A DNA stretch of 64,000 bases from Actinomycetes bacterium (GCA_021786375.1 JAJYNL010000015.1:1-64000); one strand, 5' to 3'. Counted from the first letter of the stretch, positions 49,929 through 61,331 are shown. Numbers and translations: made by a program. Notes: generated by a model from the letters alone, not told the origin.

Positions 49929-50765
49929 ATGAGCCGTGCCCCCGTTTCATCGCGGCTGGACAAGGCTCTGGTCGAGCGTGGCCTGGCCCGGAGCCGCGAG
50001 GATGCCGAACGGCTGATCTCCCTGGGGAAAGTGCGGGTGAACGGAGCGCTTGCCGACAAGGCCGCGCGGCAGGTTAAACGCGCCGACGCCATCCTGGTCG
50101 CCTCGGAAGGCGCCTCTTATGTGGGCCGCGGCGCCTACAAGCTGCTCGGCGCACTGGATGAGCTGGGCATCGACGTCTCCGGCCTCGAGGTTTGCGATCT
50201 CGGCTCCTCGACCGGAGGCTTTACCCAGGTGTTGCTGGAGCGCGGAGCGGCGTCCGTGCTCGCCGTCGACGTCGGGCGGCAGCAGATGTCCGAACGCGTC
50301 TCGGCCGATCGCCGGGTGCGGCTCCTGGAGGGGGTGAACGCCCGGCATCTACGGCGCGACGAGGTGGGCCTAGGCCAGTTGGACCTGGTGGTGGGGGACC
50401 TTAGCTTCATCTCGCTCACGCTCCTTGCCGATGTCGTCGCACACGAATTACTCCAGGAGCACGGCGCCTTTCTCCTACTGGTGAAGCCACAGTTCGAAGT
50501 GGACCGCAAAGTGGCCTCCAAGGGTCGCGGCGTGGTGCGCGACCCGGGCGAGTGGTCAAGAGCGCTGGAAGCGGTGATCGGCGCCTTCACGCGCCGGGGG
50601 GCCAGGATCGAGGGGGTGGTCCCGTCCCGGACGCGCGGCGCCAGCGGCAACCAGGAGTTTTTCGTCTTCGGTCGCTTTGGCGCCAGTGCTGCGGGAGCCT
50701 ACGAGGACGACGTCGCGCCGTTGGTGGCTGCCGCGGTCGGGCGGGCTGCGACGGGCTTGCTTTGA
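49929..50765 (+). CDS. tlyA: TlyA-family rRNA methyltransferase
   Basis: S4 domain (RLDKALVERGLARSREDAERLISLGKVRVNG) plus FtsJ-like LEVCDLGSSTGGFTQVLLERGA. Confidence 0.93.
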   Translation: MSRAPVSSRLDKALVERGLARSREDAERLISLGKVRVNGALADKAARQVKRADAILVASEGASYVGRGAYKLLGALDELGIDVSGLEVCDLGSSTGGFTQVLLERGAASVLAVDVGRQQMSERVSADRRVRLLEGVNARHLRRDEVGLGQLDLVVGDLSFISLTLLADVVAHELLQEHGAFLLLVKPQFEVDRKVASKGRGVVRDPGEWSRALEAVIGAFTRRGARIEGVVPSRTRGASGNQEFFVFGRFGASAAGAYEDDVAPLVAAAVGRAATGLL

Positions 50766-50886
50766 TAGGCGCGCTTCGAGCAGGGGTAGGATTGTGCCGG
50801 TCCAGCACGAACGAAGAGGCGGGTAATGACCGAAGGCGACTTCGAGGCGGTCTAGTGATGCTGCAAGCTCGATCAGGGATCCGTGC

Positions 50887-51720
50887 GTGAGCCGCATCGG
50901 GATCATCGTCAACCCCCGCCGCGAAGAGGCCATCAGCGCCCGCGAAAAGCTCGAGTCCTGGTGCGAGGCCCACGGCCACTTGTCCACCAGGCTGGCCGCC
51001 CCCCAGGACTGCCTGGGTCTCGACGTGGCGGTGGCGCTCGGTGGTGATGGAACCATGCTTCGTGCGCTCGAGCTGTCGCTTCTCTACCAGACTCCGGTGA
51101 TCGGGGTTAACTTCGGCCACCTGGGGTATCTCACCGAGGTCGAACCGGATGAGCTCTTCATTGCCATAGAGCGCTTCTTCTCCGGCCGTCACAGGATCGA
51201 GGAGCGCACCACGCTGGAGATCCGCATGCGGCGCCCCGGGGGAACCTCTCCCGCGGAGCGCTTTTTCGCGGTCAACGAGGTGGTGGTGGAAAAGTCGCAT
51301 TCGGGTAACGTGGTCAAGCTGGGAGTTTCCATCGCGGGCGAGCCCTTTCTCGACTACGAAGCAGACGGCATAATCGTCTCCACCCCTACGGGCTCGACCG
51401 CCTACTCCTTCTCGGCTAGGGGCCCGGTGGTCTCGCCACGCATGTCCGCCATGATTCTCACCCCGGTCTCGCCTCACATGCTGTTCGACCGCGCCATGGT
51501 GCTTGAGCCGGACGAGGAGGTCGAGATCAGGGTGCTCGGCGGCCAGGACGCCACGCTGATGGTCGACGGGGTGAATCGCGAGGTGCTCAAGGTGGGCGAG
51601 TCGATCATCTGCCGTGCCTCGGCCCTCAACGCGCGGCTGGTAAAGTTCGAGGAGCGCGACTTCCGCACCATCCTGAAGGCAAAGTTCGGGTTGGCCAACA
51701 AGGACATGGGAGAGCTCTGA
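50887..51720 (+). CDS. nadK: NAD kinase
   Basis: VALGGDGTMLRALEL, GVNFGHLGYLTEV, GIIVSTPTGSTAYSFSARGPVVSP. Confidence 0.95.
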   Translation: MSRIGIIVNPRREEAISAREKLESWCEAHGHLSTRLAAPQDCLGLDVAVALGGDGTMLRALELSLLYQTPVIGVNFGHLGYLTEVEPDELFIAIERFFSGRHRIEERTTLEIRMRRPGGTSPAERFFAVNEVVVEKSHSGNVVKLGVSIAGEPFLDYEADGIIVSTPTGSTAYSFSARGPVVSPRMSAMILTPVSPHMLFDRAMVLEPDEEVEIRVLGGQDATLMVDGVNREVLKVGESIICRASALNARLVKFEERDFRTILKAKFGLANKDMGEL

Positions 51721-51790
51721 GCTAAGCGCAGTTGCCGTCCCCGCCCGAAGGCGGCCGCAATTCCCAACGCAGTCCCCTGGCTGGAGAGAG

Positions 51791-53383
51791 ATGCTCGAAG
51801 AGCTGGTCGTAGAAAACCTTGGAGTTATCGAACGGGCTCAGCTCAGTCTGGGCGAGGGGATGACCGTAATAACCGGTGAGACCGGGGCGGGTAAGACGAT
51901 GCTGGTCGGGGCGCTCCAGATGGCATTGGGGGCGCGTACGGACCCGCGCCTGATCCGCGAGGGCGCCTCCCAGGCCGGCGTCGAGGCCCGTTTTCTGCTC
52001 GCTGGCGAGGAGTTCGTTGTCAGCCGGACCCTGAGCGTCCAGGGTCGCTCACGCGGTTACATAAATGGAAAGATGGCCAGCCAGGCCGAGCTGGCCGAGT
52101 TCGGGAGGCGTGCGGTCGACGTGCATGGCCAGCATGCCCAGATGCGCCTCGAGTCGGCCGCGGCCCAGCTCGCGCTGCTGGATGCCTTCTACGGAGTAGA
52201 CCTGGGCCCCCGCAACAGGATAGCCGAAGCCCTATCCCGCCTGGAGAGGCGCATTGCCGAGGCGCGGAGCGGCATCGCAGAGCGTGAGCGTGAGCTGGCC
52301 GTGGTCCGCTTCGAACTGGGGGAGATCGACCGTGTTGCGCCCCTGGACGCCGAGGAGGACCTGCGGCTCGAAGAGGAGCTGGATGTGCTCGAGCGCGAGG
52401 AGGAGTTCCGCGAGATCTACCTCTCGCTGCTCGCGGTGGTCTCGGGAGACGAAGGCGACGCAGGCGCGGTGGGCGAGCTGTCGCATCTGGCCCGCAGGCT
52501 GCAGCGCGAACCATCGACCGCCGAACTTGCCGAGCGGCTGGACGGGGTGCTGATCGAGCTGAACGAGCTCTCCCACGTCGCCCAGCGCAGGCTCGAGGGC
52601 CTCACCGGCGATCCGGATCGGCCCGACCAGATTCGTTCCAGGCTGGTAGCGCTGCGCGACCTGAAGAAGCGCTTTGGACCGACCCTGGGGGATGTCATTT
52701 CGACCCGGCGGGCGCTGGCCACCCGCCTTGACGAGCTTTCAGGAGACCCGACTTCGCCCGAGCTGCTGGAAGCCCAGGCGGAAAAATTGCGCGCCGAGCG
52801 CGACCAGGAGGACATGCGCATCAGGAAGGCCAGGCAGGAGGCGGCGGAGAAGGTTGCGGCCGCGGTCAACCGGCAGCTTCCACTGCTCTCCTTCACCGCG
52901 GCCGAATTCGCCGTGGAGCTCGCCGAGGGAGGGGACGGCTCGCCCGCGGTATTCATGTTCCGGCCGCATCCCGGCTCCCGTCCACTCGAGATCGCGCGCT
53001 TTGCCTCAGGTGGAGAGCTTTCCAGGCTGATGCTCGGATTGGCACTGGTGATGGGGGTCGAGGCGGAGACGCAGCTGTTCGACGAGGTGGACGCGGGGGT
53101 GGGTGGCCGGTCGGCGCGGGACATCGCGCAAGCACTAAAGCGCCTTTCGTCCAGCAGGCAGGTGCTGGTGGTCACTCACCTTGCCCAGGTGGCCGCGGTT
53201 GCCGACCGGCACTTCACCATCACCAAGCGGATAGCCGGCGAAGGCACCGTCACCGAGATCGCCTCTTGCGAGGGAGAGAGCCGGGTGGGGGAGGTGGCCC
53301 GGATGCTGGCCGGAGACCCGGACTCGCCCACTGCGCGAAAGCACGCGACCGAACTGCTTCACGCGGGTGGCGGGCGGAGTTAG
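51791..53383 (+). CDS. recN: DNA repair protein RecN
   Basis: MLEELVVENLGVIERAQL, VITGETGAGKTMLVGAL, FASGGELSRLMLGL, DEVDAGVGGRSARDIAQAL. Confidence 0.96.
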   Translation: MLEELVVENLGVIERAQLSLGEGMTVITGETGAGKTMLVGALQMALGARTDPRLIREGASQAGVEARFLLAGEEFVVSRTLSVQGRSRGYINGKMASQAELAEFGRRAVDVHGQHAQMRLESAAAQLALLDAFYGVDLGPRNRIAEALSRLERRIAEARSGIAERERELAVVRFELGEIDRVAPLDAEEDLRLEEELDVLEREEEFREIYLSLLAVVSGDEGDAGAVGELSHLARRLQREPSTAELAERLDGVLIELNELSHVAQRRLEGLTGDPDRPDQIRSRLVALRDLKKRFGPTLGDVISTRRALATRLDELSGDPTSPELLEAQAEKLRAERDQEDMRIRKARQEAAEKVAAAVNRQLPLLSFTAAEFAVELAEGGDGSPAVFMFRPHPGSRPLEIARFASGGELSRLMLGLALVMGVEAETQLFDEVDAGVGGRSARDIAQALKRLSSSRQVLVVTHLAQVAAVADRHFTITKRIAGEGTVTEIASCEGESRVGEVARMLAGDPDSPTARKHATELLHAGGGRS

Positions 53384-53433
53384 TCGGGGCCATCTGATCA
53401 TCCCCGGCGGGCCTGGGCTCAGTTAGACTTCTG

Positions 53434-55095
53434 TTGCGAGGTTCTAGAGCGGAAGGTGGCACAACGCAGTTGGCTAAGCATATTTTCGTCACCGGCGGCG
53501 TCGCATCCTCGCTGGGCAAGGGGCTGACCGCCTCCTCGCTGGGCAGGCTGCTCAAGGCGCGCGGCCTGCGGGTCGTAATGCAGAAACTCGATCCTTACAT
53601 CAACGTCGATCCCGGGACGATGAACCCCTTCGAGCACGGAGAGGTATTCGTCACCGAGGACGGCTCGGAGACCGACCTCGATCTCGGCCATTACGAGCGC
53701 TTCATCGACGTGAACCTGAAGAAGAACTCCTCGGTCACCACCGGCTCCATCTACTCCGCAGTGATAGCCCGCGAGCGGCGCGGCGACTACCTGGGCAAGA
53801 CGGTCCAGGTGATTCCGCATGTGACCGACGAGATCAAGTCGCGGATCACCGCTCTTGCCACCGACGACGTCGACGTGGTCATCACCGAAGTGGGTGGCAC
53901 GGTCGGCGACATCGAGATCCTTCCCTTTCTGGAGGCCATCAGGCAATTCCGCAAGGACGTCGGGCGAGACAACGTCTGCTACATCCACCTCACCCTGGTG
54001 CCCGGGATCGGACCCCACGGCGAGCAGAAGACCAAGCCCACCCAGCATTCGGTCACCGAACTGCGCTCGCGAGGGATCCAGCCCGACGTCATCGTCTGCC
54101 GCTCAGGCGAGGTGGTCTCGGACTCTTTGAAGTCCAAGATCTCGATGCTCTGCGACGTTCCCAAGGATGCGGTGATCTCCGTCCATGACGTTTCCAACAT
54201 CTATGAATTGCCACTGCTCCTGCACAAGGAGGGCCTGGACGGCTACATCATCAATCTGCTCCACTTCGACAACGTCGGAATGGAGCTGAACCTCGGCTCC
54301 TGGATGGACCTCGTGGCCCGCAGTTCCTCCCTGACTGATACGGTGAGGATCGGGATCATCGGCAAGTACATCAACCTTCCCGACGCGTATCTCTCGGTGG
54401 TGGAGGCACTCCGTCACGGGGGCATCCACCACGGGGTGGCAATCGAGCTGGAGTGGATCCAGGCCGAAGAGGTCTCTCCCATGCTGGCGGAGTCGATGCT
54501 CGGTCACCTGGGTGGAATCGTAATTCCCGGCGGCTTTGGCGAGCGTGGCATCGAGGGCAAGATCGCAGCGGCAGGCTTTGCCCGAGAGGCGGGGGTGCCC
54601 TGCCTCGGGCTCTGTCTTGGCCTGCAAACCATGGTCATCGACGTGGCCCGGAATTTGGCCGGCCTGGAGCACGCCCATTCGCGTGAGTTCAGGCTCGACA
54701 CCCCGCATCCGGTCATCGACATGATGGAGGAGCAGCGCGGTGTCACCAACATGGGAGGCACCATGCGCCTGGGCGCCTATGTGGCCCGGCTGAAGCCGGG
54801 CACCAGGGTTGCCGGGGCCTACGGTGAGACCATTGTCTCGGAGAGGCATCGCCACCGCTTCGAAGTCAACTCGCGCTATCGCAAGAGGCTGGAGGAGGTG
54901 GGGCTAGTCTGCTCGGGCGAGTCCCCCGACGGCTCGCTGGTCGAGTTCGTCGAGCTGGCGGAGCACCCCTTCTGGGTAGGCACTCAGGCCCATCCGGAGT
55001 TCAAGAGCCGGCCCGATCGTCCGCATCCCCTTTTCCGCGACTTCATCGGGGCGTCGGTGGCCCATCAGGCCAAGGTGGGCAAGGAGCTCGGGTGA
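53434..55095 (+). CDS. pyrG: CTP synthase
   Basis: [52 protein letters not shown], glutaminase GLCLGLQ. Confidence 0.97.
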   Translation: MRGSRAEGGTTQLAKHIFVTGGVASSLGKGLTASSLGRLLKARGLRVVMQKLDPYINVDPGTMNPFEHGEVFVTEDGSETDLDLGHYERFIDVNLKKNSSVTTGSIYSAVIARERRGDYLGKTVQVIPHVTDEIKSRITALATDDVDVVITEVGGTVGDIEILPFLEAIRQFRKDVGRDNVCYIHLTLVPGIGPHGEQKTKPTQHSVTELRSRGIQPDVIVCRSGEVVSDSLKSKISMLCDVPKDAVISVHDVSNIYELPLLLHKEGLDGYIINLLHFDNVGMELNLGSWMDLVARSSSLTDTVRIGIIGKYINLPDAYLSVVEALRHGGIHHGVAIELEWIQAEEVSPMLAESMLGHLGGIVIPGGFGERGIEGKIAAAGFAREAGVPCLGLCLGLQTMVIDVARNLAGLEHAHSREFRLDTPHPVIDMMEEQRGVTNMGGTMRLGAYVARLKPGTRVAGAYGETIVSERHRHRFEVNSRYRKRLEEVGLVCSGESPDGSLVEFVELAEHPFWVGTQAHPEFKSRPDRPHPLFRDFIGASVAHQAKVGKELG

Positions 55096-55718
55096 GCCGG
55101 TTGGAGCAGTTCACGCTGGTGGAGGACGCGCCCGAGCTGCGTTACCAGGGCTCCTTCATCACCGTGCAGACGGTCTCCTACCGTGGTCCCAACGGCGAGA
55201 TGCACAGCCGCGAAGTGGTGCGCCACCCCGGAGCGGTGGTGGTGGTGCCTTATCTCGAGTCCGACGGTGCGGTGCTGTGCATCGAGCAGTTCCGGGTGGC
55301 GGCCAACTCCCGCATGCTCGAGCTTCCGGCGGGAAAGCGGGACGTCGTCGGGGAGGACCCCTACGACTGCGCGGCCAGGGAACTCGAGGAGGAGCTGGGG
55401 ATTCGCGCCCGATCCTGGGTTCGCCTGGCAACCTTTTACAACTCTCCGGGATTCACCGACGAACTCACCCACGTCTTCCTCGCCCGCGGGCTCTCCATGG
55501 GCAGGCGCGACCCCCAGGGCGCGGAGGAGGCGGCCGCCTCCTTGCGTTCCGTGCGCTTGATGAACCTGGAGCGCATGATCGCCGAGGGCAAGCTGGTGGA
55601 TGCAAAGAGCATCATCGGCATGTACGCGGCCCGCTCCTACCTCGAGGGCAGGGGAGTGCCCGAGAGCTTCGACGACGATCTCGATCTCGACGAGTTCGAG
55701 GTGGTAGAGCTGGGCTGA
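55092..55718 (+). CDS. Nudix hydrolase (ADP-ribose pyrophosphatase-like)
   Basis: Nudix box [23 protein letters not shown]. Confidence 0.93.
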   Translation: MSRLEQFTLVEDAPELRYQGSFITVQTVSYRGPNGEMHSREVVRHPGAVVVVPYLESDGAVLCIEQFRVAANSRMLELPAGKRDVVGEDPYDCAARELEEELGIRARSWVRLATFYNSPGFTDELTHVFLARGLSMGRRDPQGAEEAAASLRSVRLMNLERMIAEGKLVDAKSIIGMYAARSYLEGRGVPESFDDDLDLDEFEVVELG

Positions 55719-55723
55719 GGCTG

Positions 55724-56641
55724 ATGGCCCGGATCCAAGGCGCCGATCTCTCCGCGATCGACGGTTATCTCGACGAGCTGCGCCTGGTGTACGGGCGCTC
55801 GTCCAACACGGTCGAGGCCTACTACTCCGATCTGGAGCGGGCCTCGGAGGGCCTGAGTGGACTGGGCACCTCCCTCACCGGTGCCACATCCGCCGAATTG
55901 GCCGAGCTGATCTCCTCGCTTGGCGGTCGTTTCGCGGATTCGACGCTGGCCCGCATGGCCTCCACGCTGCGCAACTTCTACGCCTTTCTGGTGGAAACCG
56001 AGGCCCTGGCCGCCTCGCCGATGGCGGAGGTGGAGTCCCCCAGAGCGCCCTATCTCCTGCCCGAGGTGCTCTCAGTGGAGCAGGTGGAGGCACTGCTGGC
56101 CGCGGTCGATCTCGGCAGGCCGGGGGGGCTTCGTGACCGAGCCCTGATCGAGGTGCTGTACGGTTCCGGCTTGCGGGTGTCCGAGGCCGCCGCGTTGGAC
56201 CTGGAGGACTTCCTCGAGGACGACGGGCTCCTCAGGGTCACCGGCAAAGGGGCCAAGACCCGGGTGGTGCCGCTCACCCCGCCTGCCGCCCGCCTGCTTG
56301 GGGAATACATCTACGGAGGGCAGCGCTCCCACTGCCTGCGGCGGCGCTCCGAGCCGGCGGTCTTCGTCTCGCTCAGGGGATCGCGGCTGACGCGCCAGGC
56401 CATCTGGCAGATGATCCGCAAGCATGCGCTGCTGGCCGGTCTGGAGGGCAGCATCCACCCCCATACTCTGCGTCATTCCTGCGCTACGCATATGGTGAAC
56501 GGCGGCGCCGACATCCGGGTGGTGCAGGAGCTTCTCGGACACGCCTCGGTGGCCACCACGCAGATCTACACCCATGTGGAGCCGGCCCGCCTGCTGGCCG
56601 TCTATCGCCGGTCGCATCCTAGGGCTGACAGCGACTTGTAG
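55724..56641 (+). CDS. xerD: Tyrosine recombinase XerD
   Basis: IEVLYGSGLRVSEAAALDLEDF, HPHTLRHSCATHMVNGGADIRVVQELLGHASVATTQIYTHV. Confidence 0.94.
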   Translation: MARIQGADLSAIDGYLDELRLVYGRSSNTVEAYYSDLERASEGLSGLGTSLTGATSAELAELISSLGGRFADSTLARMASTLRNFYAFLVETEALAASPMAEVESPRAPYLLPEVLSVEQVEALLAAVDLGRPGGLRDRALIEVLYGSGLRVSEAAALDLEDFLEDDGLLRVTGKGAKTRVVPLTPPAARLLGEYIYGGQRSHCLRRRSEPAVFVSLRGSRLTRQAIWQMIRKHALLAGLEGSIHPHTLRHSCATHMVNGGADIRVVQELLGHASVATTQIYTHVEPARLLAVYRRSHPRADSDL

Positions 56642-56660
56642 AGCTACCTATAATCATGGC

Positions 56661-57008
56661 ATGGAAGAGTCGCAGCTTGATCTCAAAGTGATCAGCGCCG
56701 AGCTTTCCGCCGAGCGGGAAGTGCTCGTCGCCAAGCTGGCTGAATTATCCACCGGCGCCACCACTCATGGGGGTTACGACCCCAACTTCGCCGACTCCTC
56801 CGCGGTCATCGCCGAGCGGGGTGAGGCTGAGACCCAGCATGCGAACCTTTCCCAGCTCCTGGACGACGTCGAGGCCGCGCTGGCCAAGATCGAGGACGGA
56901 ACCTACGGGATTTGCGAATCATGTGGCGGCCGGATCGAGCCGGCCCGCTTGGAGGCAATACCCACCGCCCGCTTGTGCATGAGCTGCGCGGTTCAACGCC
57001 GCCGCTAG
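56661..57008 (+). CDS. TraR/DksA-type zinc-finger protein
   Basis: DGTYGICESCGGRIEPARLEAIPTARLCMSCAVQ (C4). Confidence 0.93.
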   Translation: MEESQLDLKVISAELSAEREVLVAKLAELSTGATTHGGYDPNFADSSAVIAERGEAETQHANLSQLLDDVEAALAKIEDGTYGICESCGGRIEPARLEAIPTARLCMSCAVQRRR

Positions 57009-57194
57009 AGCCTGAGGCGGGCCATGGGAACGGTCGGCGGTTCTTTGGGCCGGAAAACCTCCCCCCGGGCATGCCTCGCGCCACCGGAACGCATCCTGGG
57101 CAGCCACAACGCCCCACCTCGGACCAGCCCAGGGACGTAATACCGTTCCACGCCCTAGATTGGTGATCCAGACGGTCGCTCAGCTGGAGAGATA

Positions 57195-57938
57195 TTGAGA
57201 ACCAAGGCGCTTTGGATCATCGGGCTGGCGATATTGGTCGTATTGGCGGTCTCCAAGCACGTCTTCACCATCTACACCTTGGTGGATGTCGTGGCGGCGG
57301 TTCTGGCGATCGTGCTCCACGAGGTCAGCCACGGCTGGGCCGCGCTTTATTACGGTGATCGGACCGCGGCGGAGAACGGGCGCCTTTCGCTGAACCCGAT
57401 CAAGCACATCGATCCCTTCGGGACGCTGATCCTGCCCGGGCTGCTGCTGCTTCTGCACCTCACCCCGATCGGATACGCAAAGCCGGTGCCGATCAATCCG
57501 GCCCGGATGCGCAATCGGCGGCGAGCCGAACTGGTGGTCGCCATGGCCGGGCCCTTCACCAACCTCGCGCTATCCGTGGTGGCGGGCGCGGTTTTCCGGC
57601 TTTTCCTCTTCTCCAACTCCTATGCGAACAATGGCCCGCTTCTGACGGGGGGCACCTCCTTCACCTCGCTGGTGGGGCTGTTCCTGGTCTATTTCGGCCT
57701 GGTAAACGTGATGCTGTTCATCTTCAACATGCTTCCCGTACCCCCTCTGGACGGCTCCGCCTGGCTGCGCCGGCTGGTGGGGGAGAGGCGATGGTTCGCA
57801 ATCGAGCACAGCATGCGCATCGTCATCCCGCTACTGCTCTTCGTGGTCTTCTTCTTCCCGGGCGTCCTGAGCGCCATCATCAGCCCGATCCTGAACCTCT
57901 GGATCTCGGTCTTCGTTCCGGCCACCGCGGTCATCTGA
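57195..57938 (+). CDS. Site-2 protease family membrane protein (M50)
   Basis: AIVLHEVSHGWAALYYGD (HExxH), FNMLPVPPLDGSAWL. Confidence 0.9.
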   Translation: MRTKALWIIGLAILVVLAVSKHVFTIYTLVDVVAAVLAIVLHEVSHGWAALYYGDRTAAENGRLSLNPIKHIDPFGTLILPGLLLLLHLTPIGYAKPVPINPARMRNRRRAELVVAMAGPFTNLALSVVAGAVFRLFLFSNSYANNGPLLTGGTSFTSLVGLFLVYFGLVNVMLFIFNMLPVPPLDGSAWLRRLVGERRWFAIEHSMRIVIPLLLFVVFFFPGVLSAIISPILNLWISVFVPATAVI

Positions 57939-58089
57939 GCCGCCACGTCCGCCATTGGCGGCCCTGAATACGCAGCACCATCTCCGGCCCTATTGAGGTC
58001 TGCATGATAACATTCGGATAGAAACGATCTTCGCCCCGGGTTTGGTGCAGGCGGGCGGGCGGAAAACACAGTTCTAGCGAGAGGTATCG

Positions 58090-59556
58090 GTGAAAACCAT
58101 GGCCTTAGTTGCGGGCGCCCAGGTTGATACGGATCATTTCATCGGGGGCCGGAGGATGGCTTCGGAGTCCACCTTCGAGGACATATCCCCGATTGACGCC
58201 AGGGTCATCGCCGAGGTCGCGCGAGGCGGGCAACATGAGGCCTACCTGGCCATCGGGGCGGCGAAGGCCGCTTTCGAGGTCTGGCGCAGGGTGTCTCCCA
58301 AGGAGCGGGCGGCCTACCTTCATCGCATAGCCGATCTGGTGGAGGAGCGGGTGGAGGTTCTTGCCGCCGTCGAAACCGCGGACAACGGCGCCTTGCTGCG
58401 CTCGCATCGCCGCAGTGTCATGCCCAGAGTTGCGCAAAACTTCCGCTTTTTCGCCGACTACCTGACCGATTCGCTGGAGGTGGGCGAGTTCCACACCCGG
58501 GGGCACCGCAACCACGTGAGCTACGATCCGGCCGGGGTGGCGGTGCTCATCTCGCCATGGAACGCACCGCTCATGCTTGCCACCTGGAAGGTGGCCCCTG
58601 CTCTGGCGGCGGGCGACACCGTAGTGCTCAAGCCCTCTGAGTGGTCGCCGCTGACCGCCTCGCTGCTTGCGGACATCGTCACCGAGGCCGGCCTGCCTCC
58701 GGGCGTCTTCAACCTGGTGCAGGGATTTGGAGAGGAGGCGGGTGCGGCTCTTGTCGCCGACTCCCGGGTGCGCAGGATCTCCTTCACGGGCTCGGTTCCC
58801 ACGGCCAGGCTCATTGCAGCGGCATGTGCGAAAAATCTCACCCCCGTCTCATTTGAACTCGGTGGGAAGTCGCCTTTCATGGTCTTTGATGACGCGGATC
58901 TGGAGTTGGCGGTGAGCATGGCCGTCGAGCAGTATGACAACGCCGGCCAGGTCTGCCTCTCCGGAACCCGCCTACTGGTGCAGTCGGGAATCTGGGACGC
59001 CTTCATGGAGCGCTTCGTGGCTGCCGCGACCTCTCTGCGCCAGGGCGACCCGCGGGAGGAGGAAACCCAGATCGGCCCTCAGATCCATCCCGAGCACCTG
59101 GCGCGGATCGACGGGTTCGTCTCCCGGGCCAAGGCCTCCGGTGCGAAGGTCGCCTTCGGCGGCGGCCCGAACCAGGAGCTGGGCGGGCTTTACTACCGCC
59201 CCACGCTCTTCGTGGAGGTGGACCCCCAGGCCGAGATCGCCCGCGAAGAGGTCTTCGGCCCGGTGCTGGTGGCCCTACGCTTCGATACCGAGGCCGAAGC
59301 CGTCGCCCTGGCCAACGACACCGATTTCGGCCTGGCGGCGATGGTCTTCACCTCCGACCCCGAGCGCGCGGAGCGTGTGAGCGCCGAGGTGGTGGCGGGC
59401 ACCGTCTGGAACAACTGCTTCTATGTCCGTGACCTGCGCGCCCCTTTTGGCGGGTCCAAGCGGAGCGGCGTGGGTCGCGAAGGGGGAGCCTGGTCCTTCG
59501 ACTTCTTCTGTGACCTGAAGAACTCGGTCTTTTCTCCCCATGGATGGAGGGTTTAG
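58090..59556 (+). CDS. Aldehyde dehydrogenase, likely 5-carboxymethyl-2-hydroxymuconate semialdehyde dehydrogenase (HpaE-like)
   Basis: ISPWNAPLMLATWKVAPALAAGDTVVLKPSEWSP, FELGGKSPFMVFDDAD, GQVCLSGTRLLV; followed by extradiol dioxygenase and FAH genes. Confidence 0.85.
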   Translation: MKTMALVAGAQVDTDHFIGGRRMASESTFEDISPIDARVIAEVARGGQHEAYLAIGAAKAAFEVWRRVSPKERAAYLHRIADLVEERVEVLAAVETADNGALLRSHRRSVMPRVAQNFRFFADYLTDSLEVGEFHTRGHRNHVSYDPAGVAVLISPWNAPLMLATWKVAPALAAGDTVVLKPSEWSPLTASLLADIVTEAGLPPGVFNLVQGFGEEAGAALVADSRVRRISFTGSVPTARLIAAACAKNLTPVSFELGGKSPFMVFDDADLELAVSMAVEQYDNAGQVCLSGTRLLVQSGIWDAFMERFVAAATSLRQGDPREEETQIGPQIHPEHLARIDGFVSRAKASGAKVAFGGGPNQELGGLYYRPTLFVEVDPQAEIAREEVFGPVLVALRFDTEAEAVALANDTDFGLAAMVFTSDPERAERVSAEVVAGTVWNNCFYVRDLRAPFGGSKRSGVGREGGAWSFDFFCDLKNSVFSPHGWRV

Positions 59557-60453
59557 ATGGGCGAGATCGTGGGCGCGGGTCTTCTGGCGCATGTGCCTAC
59601 CATCGTGCTTCCCGAGGAGGTCCGGCGTGGCCTCAACAACGGGGAGGACTTCAGCCTGGTCGAAGGTCTGGAGCGCCTGCGCCGAGAGGTGTTCGAGACC
59701 CTCGACTACGACACGGTCATCGTCTTCGACTCGCACTGGGCCACCACGGTCGAGTTCGTGATCACCGCCCACGAGAGGCGCTCGGGACGCTACACCTCCG
59801 AGGAACTGCCTCGTGGCATGAGCGGCCGTCCCTACGACTTCGCCGGCGACCCCGAACTGGCGTGGGCGGTCGCCTCCCATGCCGAGGAGGTCGGCACCTG
59901 GATCACTCCCGTCGACGATCCCTACCTGCCCATCCACTACGCCACCACCAACCTCTGGGAGTTTCTTGGCCAGGGGTTGGACGGCAAGCGCTGGGTCTCG
60001 GTGGGAGTCTGCCAGACCGCCACCACCGAGGATTTCCTGCGCATGGGTCGCGCGGTCGCCCTGGGAATAGCCGATGTCGATCGCAAGGTGGTGCTGATCG
60101 CCTCAGGTGCACTGTCGCACACCTTCTGGCCACTGCAGGAGCTGCGCAAGCACGAGGCGGCGGGCACCGAGCATATCTTCACCCCCGAGGCTCTGGCCGC
60201 CGACATGGAGCGCATCGCCTGGTTGAAAGAGGGCGACCATGCCAAGGTGCTCGCCGGGATGGACGAGTTCTATCACTTCAAGCCCGAGGCGCGCTTCGGC
60301 CACTACCTTATGATGATCGGCGCCCTCGGGGAGAGCAAAGTGGTGGCCCCGGGCCGGCTATACGGTGAGTACGAGAACAGCGTCGGCACCGGACAGGTGC
60401 ACATCTGGTTCGCCCGGCCCCGAGGTGGCTGGACCGGAAGGGCAATGGCGTGA
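59557..60453 (+). CDS. Class III extradiol dioxygenase, 3,4-dihydroxyphenylacetate 2,3-dioxygenase-like (HpaD)
   Basis: GAGLLAHVPTIVLPEE, VIVFDSHWATTVEFVI, IASGALSHTFWPLQEL. Confidence 0.85.
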   Translation: MGEIVGAGLLAHVPTIVLPEEVRRGLNNGEDFSLVEGLERLRREVFETLDYDTVIVFDSHWATTVEFVITAHERRSGRYTSEELPRGMSGRPYDFAGDPELAWAVASHAEEVGTWITPVDDPYLPIHYATTNLWEFLGQGLDGKRWVSVGVCQTATTEDFLRMGRAVALGIADVDRKVVLIASGALSHTFWPLQELRKHEAAGTEHIFTPEALAADMERIAWLKEGDHAKVLAGMDEFYHFKPEARFGHYLMMIGALGESKVVAPGRLYGEYENSVGTGQVHIWFARPRGGWTGRAMA

Positions 60454-61298
60454 TCGAGACTCGCAGAATACTGCTGGATGGCGCGGTGGTGTCGGTGCTG
60501 CGTGCCGGGGACGAGTTGGTGGCCGGGGACGGCCGGCGTCTTCCCGCGGAAAGCGCGTTGCATCTTCCCCCCGTTGTCCCCACCAAGGTCATCGCGGTTC
60601 ACCTCAACTACCAAAGCCGGGTCAGTGAGTTCCAGGCCAGGCTCCCACCGGCTCCCACCTACTTCCAGAAGCCTCTCTCCTCGCTCAACTCCCACCAAGG
60701 AGCGGTGGTGCGCCCCAGGGGGTGCAACTGGCTGAACTACGAGGGGGAGATCGGCATCGTCATCGGCCGCAGCTGCCGGAACGTGGGTATCGAGGAGGCC
60801 GGGTCCTATATTGCCGGCTACACCGTCGCCAATGACTACGGTCTGCATGACTTTCGTGACACCGACGCCGGCTCCATGCTCCGGGTGAAGGGTTCCGATA
60901 CGCTTTGCCCCCTGGGGCCGGGCCTGGTCGAGGGATGGGATTTCCGCGGCAAGGCCATCGAGACCCGGCTGAACGGGCGCATCGTGCAGTCGGGCAACAC
61001 CAAGGAGATGATGTGGGACATGCACTACCTGCTGGCGGACCTGGCCCGCAACATAACTCTCGAGCCGGGGGACGTGATACTCTCCGGCACCCCCGCCAAC
61101 TCGCGCCCGGTGCAGCCCGGCGATGTGGTGGAAGTCGAAGTGGAGGGACTCGGGTGTCTCCGCAATCACATTGTTGAGGGGCCTGTGCCCGTCAACCCAG
61201 GCTTCGGGGCCCAGCCCACCGAGTCGGAGGAGGTCGTCTCCACCGCCCTTGGCGGAGATTGGGAGTTCCGGGGAATCCGCCCACCCAGGCGGGATTGA
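60450..61298 (+). CDS. Fumarylacetoacetate hydrolase family protein (HpaG-like)
   Basis: NYEGEIGIVIGRSCRNV, YTVANDYGLHDFRDTDAGSMLRVKGSDTLCPLGPGLV, GDVILSGTPANSRPVQPGDVVEVEVEGLG. Confidence 0.88.
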   Translation: MIETRRILLDGAVVSVLRAGDELVAGDGRRLPAESALHLPPVVPTKVIAVHLNYQSRVSEFQARLPPAPTYFQKPLSSLNSHQGAVVRPRGCNWLNYEGEIGIVIGRSCRNVGIEEAGSYIAGYTVANDYGLHDFRDTDAGSMLRVKGSDTLCPLGPGLVEGWDFRGKAIETRLNGRIVQSGNTKEMMWDMHYLLADLARNITLEPGDVILSGTPANSRPVQPGDVVEVEVEGLGCLRNHIVEGPVPVNPGFGAQPTESEEVVSTALGGDWEFRGIRPPRRD

Positions 61299-61331
61299 GG
61301 AAACCGGCATACAGGACAGGGAAGGTTCCAG